64,000 bases of DNA, taken from Deroplatys truncata (lineage: Eukaryota; Arthropoda; Insecta; Mantodea; Mantidae). Location: assembly GCA_030765065.1 (NCBI GenBank), contig CM060980.1, positions 61,860,364-61,924,363 of the forward strand, given 5' to 3'. Position 1 is the first letter of the stretch. Each line of letters opens with the position of its first letter. A program made the position numbers and the translations under genes. Shown piece by piece: positions 32,324 through 43,870 of this stretch. The notes under the pieces are model-generated. The model saw only the letters and a program-made list of their open reading frames with translations, had not been told where the DNA came from and ran no database searches.

Positions 32324-34044
32324 CTATACTAATTTCCAGAAATCTGTCCTGGGTTGCTCTTTCACTGTCAAGAGCCAAGAGACTAATGACTTGTTTTTTC
32401 GAGGATTGTAATTCTGAAATGAACAGAACATCATTTCAGTATACATGTATCATCTTATATCGAAGGCGGATGGCGTTGTATTTTTACATCTCCTTCAATT
32501 GTTACTTTACCGGAGCAGAAATTTTTAGTAAAAGCCCTTTGCAAGTTCCAAGTTCCAATTCCCTTGGTTGGGAGTTCTTTGACTAGGATGTTCCCTGTTC
32601 TCTCTGTGGTATGGAAAATGGAGTAGAGAATGCGTGTCAGTTGCACCATTTGGTGGAAATAAATTATGACTGAAATCCAATGTGTGAAGAATTACTAAAC
32701 AAAAGGATTTGTTTCTCGGATCAGTGGCAATCTAGGAGCAAAAAGATAGATTACAAATGAGACAAAAGGACTGTAGCCAGTAGTTTCATTCCTCGAGTTA
32801 CACATGAATACATGCTGATGCGCATTTCTCCTTGTTGCCAAACACATACAATAAAATTAGTAAATGTTTTTCTTACAAAATTGTATCATGTTTCTTGCTT
32901 ATTATTTTTTTCAGTGCTTCATTCCTTTATTTTGATGTAATGAAAACGTGCTGAAGCATGCAAGAGGGAGCTGTTATTGTGCAGCCTGCCGACACATGTG
33001 ATTTTGTTTACATGATTGCTCCTTTCTCTGCGGCTTAGGTACCTAAGACATGGAGAAGTATTGTATTTCATACACTTTTTGAGATATACTGAATAAATAC
33101 AAAACTTCATGTTTAAATCAGTATGTTTGAAAATAAAGCCGAACATTCTAAGCTATTTTTACTTTCTTTTCTGCTTATCTACCGGATGGAAGGGAGGTCA
33201 TTACATTAATTTAAACCAGTTACAGATCATTATTTGGGACATTTTTGTATCTTTCAATTTTTTTCTATGACCATTTTCTGCGAAGTTATTTTAGGTTTAT
33301 CGAGAACGAAACGCACACACTGGCAACGTGGCAACGCTGACGGTAGCTGTTATAGAGTTGGCACTATTACTTTCAAAACCAGAAGTAGGTCAGCGCGTAA
33401 AGAGGTTTCACTTTCGCGCGTGATTATCCACTAAGCACATCCCAGGTTCCTTTATCACTAAACCTGTGAGTTTCAATGTGTACTCGTAGTATGATGTTAC
33501 TCTAATAATGACTCAACTTCTAGTGGAGCTAACAAATAGTGTGATTTTCAGTCAGTAACGTGAAAGGCTTACCGGACGATGAAGGCATAAGTTCGATAGT
33601 GTTTGTGTAGGCCAGCAGCTACCAAGTGGTACATGTCATTTCGCCTAAACATTACACCACCCTTTCGTCGTGTTTGTTTGGGTTAAGTTGTTGTGTGGAA
33701 AACAAAAGCTCTAGTCCTCCCACCTCCCAGTTCAGGTATGCTGTTTTGTTCACGTCCGGGAGCCGGTCCTCACACTGAGCTACCTTGACTTAGCAACGTT
33801 ACCTATGTCTCCAAACCACATTACGTCTGCAAAATGGTGTTCGCAAAAGTATTAATTATTTCAAAACCCTGTATGACACCACATAATTACTGCTGAAACC
33901 AGGTCAGAAATAGGTTACTCTATCCATATTACTATTCCTTCGTGCATTCTCGTGTATTAAACCATCTAATTTGGAAAAACAACTGATCACAGAATAAAAA
34001 GGTATTATATGTTTTTGTTTGTAATACTTCTATGAAGTGCATAT
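32324..34044. other. Unassigned AT-rich region
   Basis: No supported gene. A short stretch near 33160-33200 (TTTTACTTTCTTTTCTGCTT) resembles the start of family A but cannot be followed. Confidence 0.3.
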
Positions 34045-34980
34045 CGGAAGGAATGTCATAAGTTCCCTTCCATCCTGTGGAGTATTGTATTTCACCCAAA
34101 AATTCATCGAAAATGTATGTTTTGATGTCCCTGAATAAAAAAAGCACTTTTAGAAAAAGGCCCGTGTGCGTGTATGTGTGTGAGAGAGAGAAGAAAAAAG
34201 AAAGAAAGAATGAAAGAGAGAACGCATTGCTCATAAACGAAATCTCAGGTAAACGCCTTACTTGGTATTTAAGTTTAGGATCTTTTAGGCAGTGACACGA
34301 AGATTTTCAAGAACCCCCCCAGGAAAAACTATGCTCTACATGGAATTTCTTTTTATTTTCTCAAAAATGGCTGTAACGATGTTTACTAAAATACCGTATG
34401 TTTCGGGTATTTGCATGACAAAATGTATATCTTGAATTCTCTGAGTCGGTCTGGGTGGCTCAGTTGGTTCGGCGTTAGCCTTTTGATCCCAAGGTCGCGG
34501 ATTCAAATCCGGCTCAGACCGATGGTTTTTAAGTGTGCTTAAAGGCGAGTCCCATATTAGTAGATTTACTAGCGTGTAAAAACTCCTGCAGGGCGAAATT
34601 CCCGCACACCGGCAGCGCTGATATGATCCTGGCAACTTACAGCATTAACAAACAAAATAACTTTTTTTTCTGGAAACAGCTTCTGAAGTCCTTTCCGAAA
34701 GACTTTAGAATAATTGGTATACCGTAAGAGACAGTCAAAATCACTACATAAAAAATGTAGATTTCGTTAAAGAACACAGTTTGTCAAATAAAAATGTTTG
34801 TTGGGTTAAATATTTCCGACGTATTCTTTGTTATTGGTTTGCATTTCCAAATACTTATACTTTCCTGAAGTAGTAAGTTGCTATTGGCTTTTTCTTGTGA
34901 CCATGCAAAGAACGTAGGATTTCAAAGGCATTACATAACTATCTGTTTTTTAAAACTTTATCTGCAAATAAGTTATCTTT
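34045..34980 (+). repeat. Family A repeat copy, interrupted by a SINE
   Basis: The head words are TATTGTATTTCACCCAAAAA, TGTATGTTTTGATGTCCCTG and AAAAGGCCCGTGTG, and they are followed by a (GT)/(GA) rich tract. After 34660 the family resumes (CCGTAAGAGACAGTCAAAAT, AAAATGTAGATTTCGTTAAA), matching 5000-5060 of the 4.5 kb copy. The interruption at 34446-34660 is a tRNA-headed SINE. Confidence 0.55.
34446..34660 (+). repeat. tRNA-headed SINE (family 2) inserted in family A
   Basis: The first 77 bases form a tRNA-like unit: TCGGTCT (34446-34452) pairs perfectly with AGACCGA (34516-34522). A box A-like GGTGGCTCAGTTGG and a box B-like GGATTCAAATCC lie inside. A tRNA-unrelated body follows (GTAGATTTACTAGCGTGTAA, CTCCTGCAGGGCGAAATTCC). 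The family A copy continues on both sides. The position and tail make it a SINE rather than a tRNA gene. A second, decayed member is at 38694-38885. Confidence 0.7.
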
Positions 34981-35882
34981 CTTATTGTACCTTAATGATT
35001 ATTATACCTAAAAGGAAAATATGTGTAAATGTGTAATGAAGGTGCATCTCGATTATCAAGAAGTACATTGGTTATTATGCCCTGAAGATGACGGGTCATA
35101 ATCAATAATTTAGCGAAAACCTGTAAATTAAAAATTGATTGGCGAGTTTCATTTTACTCAGGAAACGGTACCTGGGGATCGTGTATTTAATAAACAAAGC
35201 TCATTCATTGCGAACAGAATGGAGGAATCTGGTGAAATTCGTAATCAAGTTGTAATTAAAGCTAAGGAAGCTGCAGATAAGCTACTGGCGGTATAATCAA
35301 GTCATTTGCATAGTAAGGAGTGTACTAGTTTGGAAAGCTGGTTGAGAGGAAATTCGGTGGATAGTATTAATGAAACAGTGTTTTTGGCGTATTTCGGAGA
35401 ACTGGCTGAAACATTTTCTCCTCTCTCATTGTCCACCAAGTAGCTAAAGAAGATTGTTGTAGTTAACAGAGTTGTGAACATTGGAGGAGCTAAGTGGGTT
35501 GTGGAAGTTTTTGAAGGAATTAAATATTTAATTTTTGTAACATAATGTTTTCGTAAAACTGCATAGTTGAATACATTAAAAATAGTTTTTGATAAATCCT
35601 TCGGCCTGCGCGAGCGAAAAAAATTGCTAAAGACCTGCGAGGATATTAGGAACTTTTTAACATATTTAAGCAATAAATATTCAACAACATACTAGTGCGT
35701 CATAAAATGTCATATAGAAGTGCAGCATAATTTACAGTGTCTAGCTTCTGTGCAAGCGATAGACTTTAGCGCATAGGGAAAGAAACGGTTAATTTCCGAA
35801 AAAGTATTAAATCTATATTATTCTTTCATATTAGTCATCAGCCAGTAACACTCACAGTTATATATTGATATAGTATTATTAT
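34981..35882. other. Unassigned region
   Basis: A 123-codon minus frame (35302-35673) has no recognisable domain. Nothing else is seen. Confidence 0.3.
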
Positions 35883-35896
35883 TTACTTTAGCACCG

Positions 35897-36900
35897 ATAA
35901 ATTACGGAAAGATGAGGAATGGTATTGGCACAGAAGAGAAATTGAGGTAGTCCAAAGATTTGATTATTTAGGGATACGATTAAGCAGCAATGGTGGGTGG
36001 AGCGAATAAAGGAGAATAGTATAAGCTAAAGGAAAAACGGCAATGAAAGCCATCAAAACTTGTATAGATAAATTACCAGAAATGCAATTAAAATGGTTAG
36101 AGAGAATTTATACTATTGTAGTAGAAGCAAAAATGTTATATGGAGCAGAGATTTGGGGCTTGGAAGAAGTGTGGGTAAATATAGACATGATCCATAGGAG
36201 CTTTTGTAAACAAATATTGGGCTTACCAAGATCATCACCCAACGGAGTAGCTCAAGCCGAATTAGGGAGAATGGGAATTAAAGGAAAAATTGTGGAAAGA
36301 GTGCTAAAATGTTGGGTTAGAATTAGAAATTTTGATGATCAGAGCATTTTACATCTATGTTTGATTGTGCAGGAAAGACTTATAAAGAGTCTTGACTAGG
36401 TAAGATAAAGGAAACCTTGATGAAGATAGGTTTTGGGGATATTTGGAGAGTTAAAGAATTACTACAAATAGGTTTCTGGAATGAAATTAGGACAAGAATG
36501 GAGGATATGGAAAAACAAGATTTATTAGCGAGTTTTACTTTTAAGAGCTCATTGAGATTATACAGAGAAATGAAAGTAGTATGGAGCAGGGAACAGTATG
36601 TGATGCAAGAGCAGGATTTGCATAGGCTGGGACAGGGGTGGTGAATTTGAAAGGTTTGAGAAAAGAGATTGATTTGGAGAAATGTCCACTATGTTACCGG
36701 AAAGTTAAAGAGTGGCATATAGTTTTAGAGTGTGAAGAAACGAAGTTGCTTCGAAAGAGGATAGAGAGGAGAGAATGGTTAAATTTACCAATAGAAATTC
36801 AAGCTAAAAAGTTAGTAAATGTAAAATCTAAGAAAAAATAATATCTAGAAGTAGGAAACTTTTTGGGCAGAGTAATAGCAAAATGCATGAGGAAAATTAG
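35897..36900 (+). pseudogene. LINE ORF2 C-terminal region, three frames
   Basis: The order is VVQRFDYLGIRLSSNGGW near 35950, a stop, then a 118-codon frame (36043-36399) with MLYGAEIWGLEE and FCKQILGLPRSSPNGVAQAE. Both are signatures of the region downstream of the reverse transcriptase palm in non-LTR elements. A second frame (36417-36644) has IGFGDIWRV and WSREQYV. A third (36638-36841) has the zinc-knuckle C16-x2-C19-x7-H27-x4-C32 (CPLCY...HIVLEC) and a lysine-rich end. The three pieces lie in three different frames, so at least two frameshifts plus stops inactivate it. The clade is uncertain. Confidence 0.75.
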
Positions 36901-37252
36901 CAAGGAGGAGGTAAATGAGTATTAAATTACAGTAGGTTTTATTTGATATGTTGCAAGTAGGAGCCAACAACTCGACAACCTCAAGGTTTGAGTTTGTTGG
37001 GGTCCAAGGTAAAGCAACTCAAGGTAGAGTTAGTACTGGAGATTAAATAAATTCATAATTGTACTTTTGGATTAGGAGGAATGCTGGCTACCAGTATTCC
37101 ATACTGCTGGATACCAGTAGTTAAGAGGTAATTTTTTATTTTATTGTTATTTTTAGTAATTGGGTTAAGAATAAATGTGTAAAATTGTTGTAAATTTGTA
37201 CAATTAACTGGATTAACAATAAAATTACTTAACAATAAAAAAATAAAATTAC
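35897..37252 (+). mobile_element. 5'-truncated LINE insertion with 14 bp target duplication
   Basis: TTACTTTAGCACCG occurs perfectly at 35883-35896 and 37253-37266, bracketing 1356 bases. The insert begins within ORF2 and ends with a tail of AATAAAATTACTTA-type repeats (37210-37252). It is the longest of the three members of this LINE family in the window. The perfect 14-base duplication suggests it is not very old despite frame damage. Confidence 0.85.
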
Positions 37253-37266
37253 TTACTTTAGCACCG

Positions 37267-38275
37267 GTGATCGATTTGTATTAAACCATGCTTAAATGGT
37301 ACTAAATAATTCCCTAATGAGTTTTGGGTGTCATTTTTGGTGCGAAAGCCTAGCTTCGATAACAAAATAAAAGTTAATCATTTTATTATCAAACCACTTG
37401 CTCCTTGCACCTCATTACATCATCCACATTTCCTCCCATTCAGTCCCCCCTATTCCTGAACCCCTTTCAGCACGTTTTCATCCTGTAGTTTATAGCTTAA
37501 GTTTGTCGTCTTATAGCCATTTTTCGTCGTTGTTCAGTCGTCCAGCGATCTCGGGCGTTTCGTCATGTTGCAAATCCAATAGGGGTTAAGTTAATTTTAT
37601 TTTATAGCTTATTCTGTGAGAAAATATTAATTTGAATGTATTTAATAATTTGTAAAAGAAAAAAGTACTATTGTTGATAGTATTATTGCTGATTTCATGC
37701 TGATCATTTCAAATGAAAGTTGTGATTCGTGGGAAATACATTTCATTGACATTTCAAGTAAAGAAGTAAGATTTTATGGTATCTTATAAAGCGTAGCATT
37801 CCAAGAGCATCGGTTATTTGTTAGAATTGTGAGAAAGGGGAAATTCGTTTCAGCAATAATTATCTGTTGGTGTATTCTTAATAACCAAGAAAAGCAGGAG
37901 GAGTGTGGTTTGAACAAATCTGCAAAAGCTGACACATCTGCACGCTCAGTTGAGAAGCAGAACTGATCCTGACATAACCTTGGGGAAGCTATGTTTTCTT
38001 AATGGCGAATATATTGGATTTCAAATAAATAAACTCAGGCGAGTTCAAATCCATTGTGATCGTCATTTGTCTTCCCGGGTAAGTTATGACGGGATCGCTG
38101 TGAGGAATGCGCGTTGTAATATTACTATTTTTAGTATTTTTGGTAGCCAAACTAATCTTTTGTCCAAAAAAAGAAACCCCAAAACGTCTTTAGGATATTA
38201 TTCAACACATATTAAAAGAGGCTTGAAACAAATCGGTCACCGAGTACTAAAGTAAGTAATTAACAATTACTTAAC
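37267..38275. other. Unassigned region
   Basis: No supported gene. A 101-codon plus frame (37950-38255) shows no domain. Confidence 0.3.
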
Positions 38276-38606
38276 GTCTTCTCTTGTACAATTGTAGGAT
38301 CTATAGGAACAGCAATCAAAAACATTCGGCTGTGATAAATGTATTCAGTTGCACCTTGTAATTCTTGCAGTTTTCTCAATATTTTCGGGAAACTTCTCGC
38401 CAGCATCTTCGCTTATTGTTCCAAAGTTTTCTGGAAACTAGTTTTGTCTTCTCTTGTACAACTTACAGTGTTTCAGCAATCAAAAATCGTCGGCCCTGAT
38501 AGATGCAGTCAATTGCATCTGACAATGTTTGCAGTTTTCTTAACATGTTCAGGAAATTTCTCAACATCTTCTCTTATTGCTCCAAAGTTTTCTGGAAACT
38601 AGTTTT
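38276..38606. repeat. Two-unit tandem repeat, ~170 bp
   Basis: Unit 1 is 38276-38445 (170 bases) and unit 2 is 38446-38606 (161 bases). Both begin GTCTTCTCTTGTACAA and end TCCAAAGTTTTCTGGAAACT followed by AGTTTT; both carry TTTGCAGTTTTCT-like blocks. The middle has diverged. An 87-codon frame across both units (38339-38602) therefore has an internal peptide repeat (FLNIFGKLLAS against FLTCSGNFSTS). Whether it was ever coding cannot be told. Confidence 0.7.
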
Positions 38607-38693
38607 AAAAGTTAGTAAAGAGTGCATATTAAAACACTCGTACTTCATTCTTAATACTGCATAATATTGTTATACGTTGCACACATTCTGGGA

Positions 38694-38885
38694 TCGGTCT
38701 GGTGATGCAGTTGGTAATGCATGCTTTCTATGACCACGGAATGATGGCATTTGAAGTTGTATGTTCTCGGATTTATTGGCAATAGACCTACTACTACCGG
38801 ACAAAATTCTGGCGCATCTACTACACTGATATGACCCTGACAGTTGCTAGTATCGTTAAATGAGCTTAACATTAATATTAACACA
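38694..38885 (+). repeat. SINE family 2 copy, decayed
   Basis: It begins TCGGTCTGGTGATGCAGTTG, like the head at 34446. Its body (GACAAAATTCTGGCGCATCT, TGATATGACCCTGACAGTTG, then ATCGTTAAATGAGC) matches the body of the copy at 34580-34650. Box B is no longer recognisable (TTTGAAGTTG). Confidence 0.55.
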
Positions 38886-39299
38886 GATTTAGTCTTATCC
38901 CGTGGAACTTATGCAGCTCTAATTTAAGCAAACCAAGCTTCTTTTTCAGTAGTTGCACATACTTAAAACATTTGTTCTTAATTAATTCCCTAGCCTATAA
39001 AGGCTATCCGTAGTCTATAAAGATGCAGTCTGTGGCTTTTGGCTCGGAACAGAAAACTTATTGTAAATTTCAAATAAATGTTTTTGTTTATAATTAGAAG
39101 TGTTGCTTGATTTTAGTCTCGTAGAAGCTACAAATACTAATTTTGTTTTAAAAAGTATACCTAAACGTATTAATATTCAAATTTATAAAAAATAAAACTA
39201 ATTTTAACTCAGATCTGTCCAGTTATTGAGGCTACGTTTGTACTAGAAATAGTAGTTAATAGTCAGTGGTTATGGCGGCAGCTCTGCCCGAAAATAGGT

Positions 39300-39540
39300 T
39301 ATCATGGGTGGTAGCTGTGACTCGCCAAGGGCTTGCTGGGCAAGGTGATACTGCGGTATTTTTCCCTTGTCCTCGGTGATACGGAATGAAGTGACATCAA
39401 CATACATTTAGTCTTGAGTCCAGCACAAAGGCTTTCCAACGCTGAAAATCCACCATCTCGGCCGGAAATCGAGTCCGGTTCCCTTTGCAAACTAGCCAAG
39501 AGCGACACTAGAGCCGATAATTTGTTTGTAGCAGACACTA
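39300..39540 (-). repeat. tRNA-headed SINE, minus strand
   Basis: Read on the minus strand from 39535: CGGCTCTAGTGTCGCTCTTG, then GGGAACCGGACTCGATTTCC (box B-like), then GAGATGGTGGATTTTCAGCG, and a body with GTATCACCGAGGACAAGGG. The order fits a tRNA-derived SINE. The 78-codon minus frame here is only its translation. No target duplication was found. Confidence 0.5.
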
Positions 39541-39574
39541 AATCATGTTGTTCTTGGCGTAGAATTCTTTATCT

Positions 39575-40010
39575 GCGGTAGACAGAGGAAAAATTGTGTT
39601 CCATCTAAAAATTCGTATTTAATTCCAAAGTATTTGAAAGATGCAACATGAATTTTTTTAATTTTCTCTGAGTAGACTAAAAAATACGCCGTATTCTCAT
39701 AGAAACTACGGTATTTAGAAATTTACTACATAAATTGCGTCGAGATTATTAAAGTATGGAATATTGTTAAATGACAGTTTATGGCTATAGCGGCTTACGA
39801 GATATTTCCGTTTTTTTATTTTAAATTTCCAATAGTTTAAGCAATGCATTCGTTCTTTTGTTTCACTTGAAGTTGTGTAAAGACCGGCCTATAGCGACGT
39901 GCATTTTAAACATTTGTCTGCCGTTCTACCCTTTATATGCTCCTGTATAACTGCAGTAAAATGAGGGGGAAAACTTCCCTAGATTTATTATGTTTAACAG
40001 GAAGTAGACA
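39575..40010 (+). repeat. Family A repeat copy, internally deleted
   Basis: GTGTTCCATCTAAAAATTCG and AAAGATGCAACATGAATTTT match family A head blocks, with the GTTTTGAGG block missing. The end near 39995-40022 (GAAGTAGACAGAAACG) resembles the GTAGAGAAAGT terminus. It is non-coding. Confidence 0.45.
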
Positions 40011-40054
40011 GAAACGATTTTTTTTAATAATTTGTAGAATAATTATGAAAGCTT

Positions 40055-41540
40055 ATGTGAATATTATAAAGAGAGAAAAATCTCTGTGTGTGTAATCTAA
40101 AAAACTACTAATTTTAATTCTTTCACCACTGAAAACTCCAATCCTTTCTGACAAACATGGTCAGTAAAACACCTAATTTCATTTCATAACTTACTTAAAG
40201 ATTAAAAATGAATTACAAAGCCCTTGCACTTGAATACATTGGAGTTATAAAAGTATGTGGTTGCAAAGAAGGCTTTGACATTTGGTTGAGAATGTCATGG
40301 AGTAGAAAATGTTATTGCTACACCACATATGTTTGTAAAATAAGTCAACGCTGCGAATATTTCATTTCAAGTAATACATATAAGTAGATGGTCGCTATTT
40401 GGCAATTAAAACAAAAGAGAATCGAATCTGCCAATGCCAACCTATTTTAATACCCTCAAGTAATACATTTTTGCTTCATTATTTTCTAATGTAGATCGTT
40501 ATCAAGGTATGCTAAATAGCTGTATGAAGAGAGAAAAGTGTGTTCATCTAAGATTGGAAATCAGTCAACCTATATTTTATAAATTACATTTTTCTCGATG
40601 ATGGCAGACTGTGTGTCTTTTCAAAAGAGGTTAACTTGGTGGCCTGGGATTGGGGAATCTTCATATTCACCAGCTTCAGCTCTGTTTCATCCTACATGGT
40701 AAAGGTCTAAGTATTATTTTAAAATATATGCAGCTTTTATGTTATTAAATAACTATGGGACTAAAGAGAAGTTTTAAAGGTTTAAAATGTCGCCTATCTA
40801 AAAAAAATTACTCGACCATTTCGACTGATGATTATTTCACTGCGAAAAAGTACTTATAGGCTGTGCAGAATTTTCAGAATTGGAAGACTCTTGGGGAGAG
40901 ATTAAGCAAGTCAGACGTTTCACCGATGTTTCTCATCCTTTTACATGAATATTAGGGAATTGTTCATGCGTGAAGAGACCGAGGCAGACCAAGAATCAAA
41001 TGTGCAGACTACTTCAGGCTAGTAAGGCTACAGTGGTCCAAGGCGTAGAACTGTTTGGAAAGGCTGTGAAAGACAATTAAAAAATATTAAGAAACAATGA
41101 AAAAATTACATTTAAGCTAGGTTAGTGTGAGTCCAAGTAAGATTCAAAGTGTGCAAGAACTAATATACTTAGGTAAAATAGCTCATCACACCATGTGAGT
41201 CTTTCTATAAAGATTCCCCTCTTGTAGGAGGCCGTTGCGCCTTATGGGACATTAAGGCTTTACTCATTCGTTTATGCATTATTAGGAATAGCCAGGGCTG
41301 TACGAAATTGCAAGTATAAGGATTAAGTTCACCATAAAAATCTTCTAGATCATTGTACATTAATTTCATAAAGAATGGGGAGAAGGTAAATGAAATTAAT
41401 TAAATCAGCATTCGAGTTTAAAAAGTTACCCGTACAACTTTGGGTTAGCCAGGTAGTGTATTATAATTGGAGAAAATTATTTTTAAACCCACAAACTTTG
41501 TCATAATTTAGTTATTGAACTTTTTAGTGAAGAATGAAAG
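40055..41540 (+). repeat. Family B repeat copy, long, with an insertion
   Basis: It starts ATATTATAAAGAGAGAAAAA with a short TGTGTG run, then TTCACCACTGAAAACTCC, TTTCTGACAAACATGGTCAG and GGTGGCCTGGGATTGGGGAA at 40639-40658. It parallels 16574-17770 block by block. The sequence 40961-41279 has no counterpart in that copy and is an insertion. Together with 2265-2463 and 14300-14815, four family B copies are seen. Confidence 0.6.
40961..41279 (+). mobile_element. Short LINE 3' fragment inserted in family B
   Basis: TATTAGGGAAT (40950-40960) and TATTAGGAAT (41280-41289) flank the segment as a near-perfect target duplication. One frame reads DYFRLVRLQWSKA near 41010, like the last residues of a LINE ORF2. 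The end has a TTTACTCATTCGTTTATGCA tail. It is too short to place in a clade. Confidence 0.4.
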
Positions 41541-43163
41541 AGATGAGCGAATTGGAGTTAAAACTGCACTTGGAAAGGCTGAGTTTGGAACCAAGACCCA
41601 CAAATTAGTACAGTACAACTAATCCATTCGCTGCAAGTTAAATCTAAGCGCGTAAAATATAGTAATCAGAGGCAAGATTTCCCAGTCCAGATTCAGTGCT
41701 TTTAAAAGATTTGCAAAACCCACATGTCTCGAATATGCCAAACGCAGTAAAATTGTATCTAAGGTAATTCCAGCTGCGGTCCGAGTATAGCACACAATCA
41801 GCTAATTGAACTTTCCATAAAATAATGAAACAGTTCCTTTATTCATGGTGTTTGTGTTGCAGTAACGGTTCATTCTTATAATCGAAAAATGTAGCTTAAA
41901 GGATTTCCACCGCATTACCTTTTTTTCCTCTAAAGGATATATCTGGGGAATGATGACATCGGCTTGTGAAGCAGCCGGGCTCACTCCGACCCTTTCATGT
42001 GCATGGGAATTATAAAGTCACTCATCTGTTGAAGCGATACGATTACAAAGCTATTTTGTGCGTTCCGACTTTTCATCCTTTATTTCTGATCGACTTATAC
42101 ACAAGCCCCTTGTCGAGGCTTTCCTAGATGATCTTGAATCGCGCACGGCATCCTCTTAAAAATCCTGTCATCTGGTATCGACATTAGAGGCTGGGCTTTT
42201 TTTCTTCTTCTTTTTTTTTAGATTTTAACAAAAATATATGCACGTTAATTTTCTCTTTTCAATTTAGACATCAAAGACAGGCGTGTAGGCTCTATCCCTT
42301 TACTACGCTGAATTTTTTATCGAATCGGCCGCCATGCTACCCCTTTGGGTTGAGAGGAGCGGTGGGGAGGTGGAGGTAGAGATGAGGAAGAGGAGGGTTG
42401 TCTGTCGTAGTGTCTTTATATTCACAATTTGGAGGAAGAGGAGGTGGAGGGAAGGGAGAGGACGGTGAGGCTTAGATCTCATACAGGGAGGTAGCAAGAG
42501 CCGAGCTGATGTAGTAGCTGCAGGTTTATATCCCTTCATGTCAAGTCAGGTTTCGTTTCGTTTTCGCCCTCGTCGTATGTTTCAGCGGCGGCTCACCCAC
42601 CTGAAGAAAGAGGACCTGGGATAGATACACGTGACTACTCTCTTTGCAAATGTTGTCAATGCAATATTTCCTTCACGATGGCAATACAGTGAACTTCTGT
42701 AAAAATTTAGAGTCTTAAAGCCGTTTCTGGGCGAATGAGATGGGATTTAGAAGAAGAAATTGTTCTGAAATTTAAGTGAAAACCATGAGCACTGAAATAT
42801 GCTAAAATATAAAATGTATAAAAGAAACGTAGAAGGTTTGCCAAAGAAGGAAATGCATTTCAGCGATGTTCCTTTAAAATTTCAAGATAACACATGGTGA
42901 ATTATAAAAGTTTATTTCTTCCACAGGATAAAACTGCCTTTTTTTTTATACAATATAAGCTTTACGGACTGTAAAAGTAAAGCGGACCAAACTTCGGAAC
43001 ATGGACAGTTATATGGAAAATAAAGTCCGCATCAGTTACATTAATTCTAGTGGGAGATAAGTCGCACGTTGCCTTGTTTGTAAAAAGCATATAGGCTGCT
43101 AATGGATCCACAATCTTACCCAGTCGCATAGGTTAGCATTCCGTTCTAACCAGCGTACACGAA

Positions 43164-43166
<3 letters not shown>
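41541..43166. other. Unassigned region
   Basis: A GC-rich purine stretch at 42340-42470 (GGAGGTGGAGG words) gives a 78-codon proline/leucine-rich minus frame without a domain. No gene is supported. Confidence 0.3.

Positions 43167-43218
<52 letters not shown>
43167..43218. repeat. (CT)n microsatellite
   Basis: About 26 perfect CT units, the longest CT run in the window, followed within 20 bases by a run of nine G (43235-43243). Confidence 0.95.
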
Positions 43219-43221
<3 letters not shown>

Positions 43222-43234
43222 TAAGAAAATCATG

Positions 43235-43870
43235 TGGGGGGGGGAAAGCTGTTGTGCCTTTGGATTCACTTCCTCCGGCTATAATTCATGTGCCTCCATT
43301 CATGGTTTTGCGTTTGCGATTTTTACACTTTGGCGCCTTGAATACTTCATGGACAAGCTCATTTGCGAATCAGCAACACTGTGGATTCATTCTTCTACTT
43401 CCAACCACGGTTTAAGTCTCACGTTTCTTGGGTCGTTCAGTGATCGTGTCCTTTAGGTTTGTAATTAAAAGCTTGTTGTGGAGTTCATTGTTCTGGCCTT
43501 CTTTGCAAGTTCTGTCTGTCTGTTTTCATCAATTAAGTCTTAGATGGACTCTGCACCTAATTATTTTCTAATATCCTCATTCCTTAGGTGTTCTCTTGTG
43601 CAGCTTTTGACGGAATGTAGGCTTGCTTGCAGCTTGTTAATTTTTGGTTATATCATTATCTTCGCCGAATGTTAAGTCACGTCCTAAATACTAGAAGTGA
43701 CACACTTGTTCTATTATACTGCCATCAATCATAGTATTTGAATTCACAGGATAACTGCCACGGAATGCCATTAATTTGGTTCTTTCGTAATTATACTCAT
43801 GTTAAGTGTTATACATATTTCATTTAGTTGATATACGCATATTGTAATCTAAGAGCCTAAAGCTTCTGCA
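43235..43870 (-). pseudogene. RTE-like LINE ORF2 relic
   Basis: On the minus strand from about 43790: TKLMAFRGSYPVNSNTMIDG, then IIEQVCHF, a stop, YLGRDLTFGEDND. This is the region just after the FADD motif in RTE-like reverse transcriptases (T.LMAF.G..P....I.....IEQ...F.YLG.D). Farther down the strand, LHKRTPKE and a RPKKRE-rich part fit the C-terminal end. Multiple stops and frameshifts are present. The upstream FADD motif itself is not visible. Confidence 0.6.

Noticed and set aside
31917-32586. Open frames of 153, 120 and 72 codons around 32.2 kb
   Set aside because: They run through the (GAT)n microsatellite on both strands (poly-Ile, poly-Met, poly-Asp) and have no other domain.
34446-34522. 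Genuine tRNA gene
   Set aside because: The acceptor pairing is good, but the anticodon arm does not pair cleanly, a SINE body follows, and the unit sits inside another repeat.
35302-35673. 123-codon minus-strand frame
   Set aside because: No domain or homologous copy is seen in the window.
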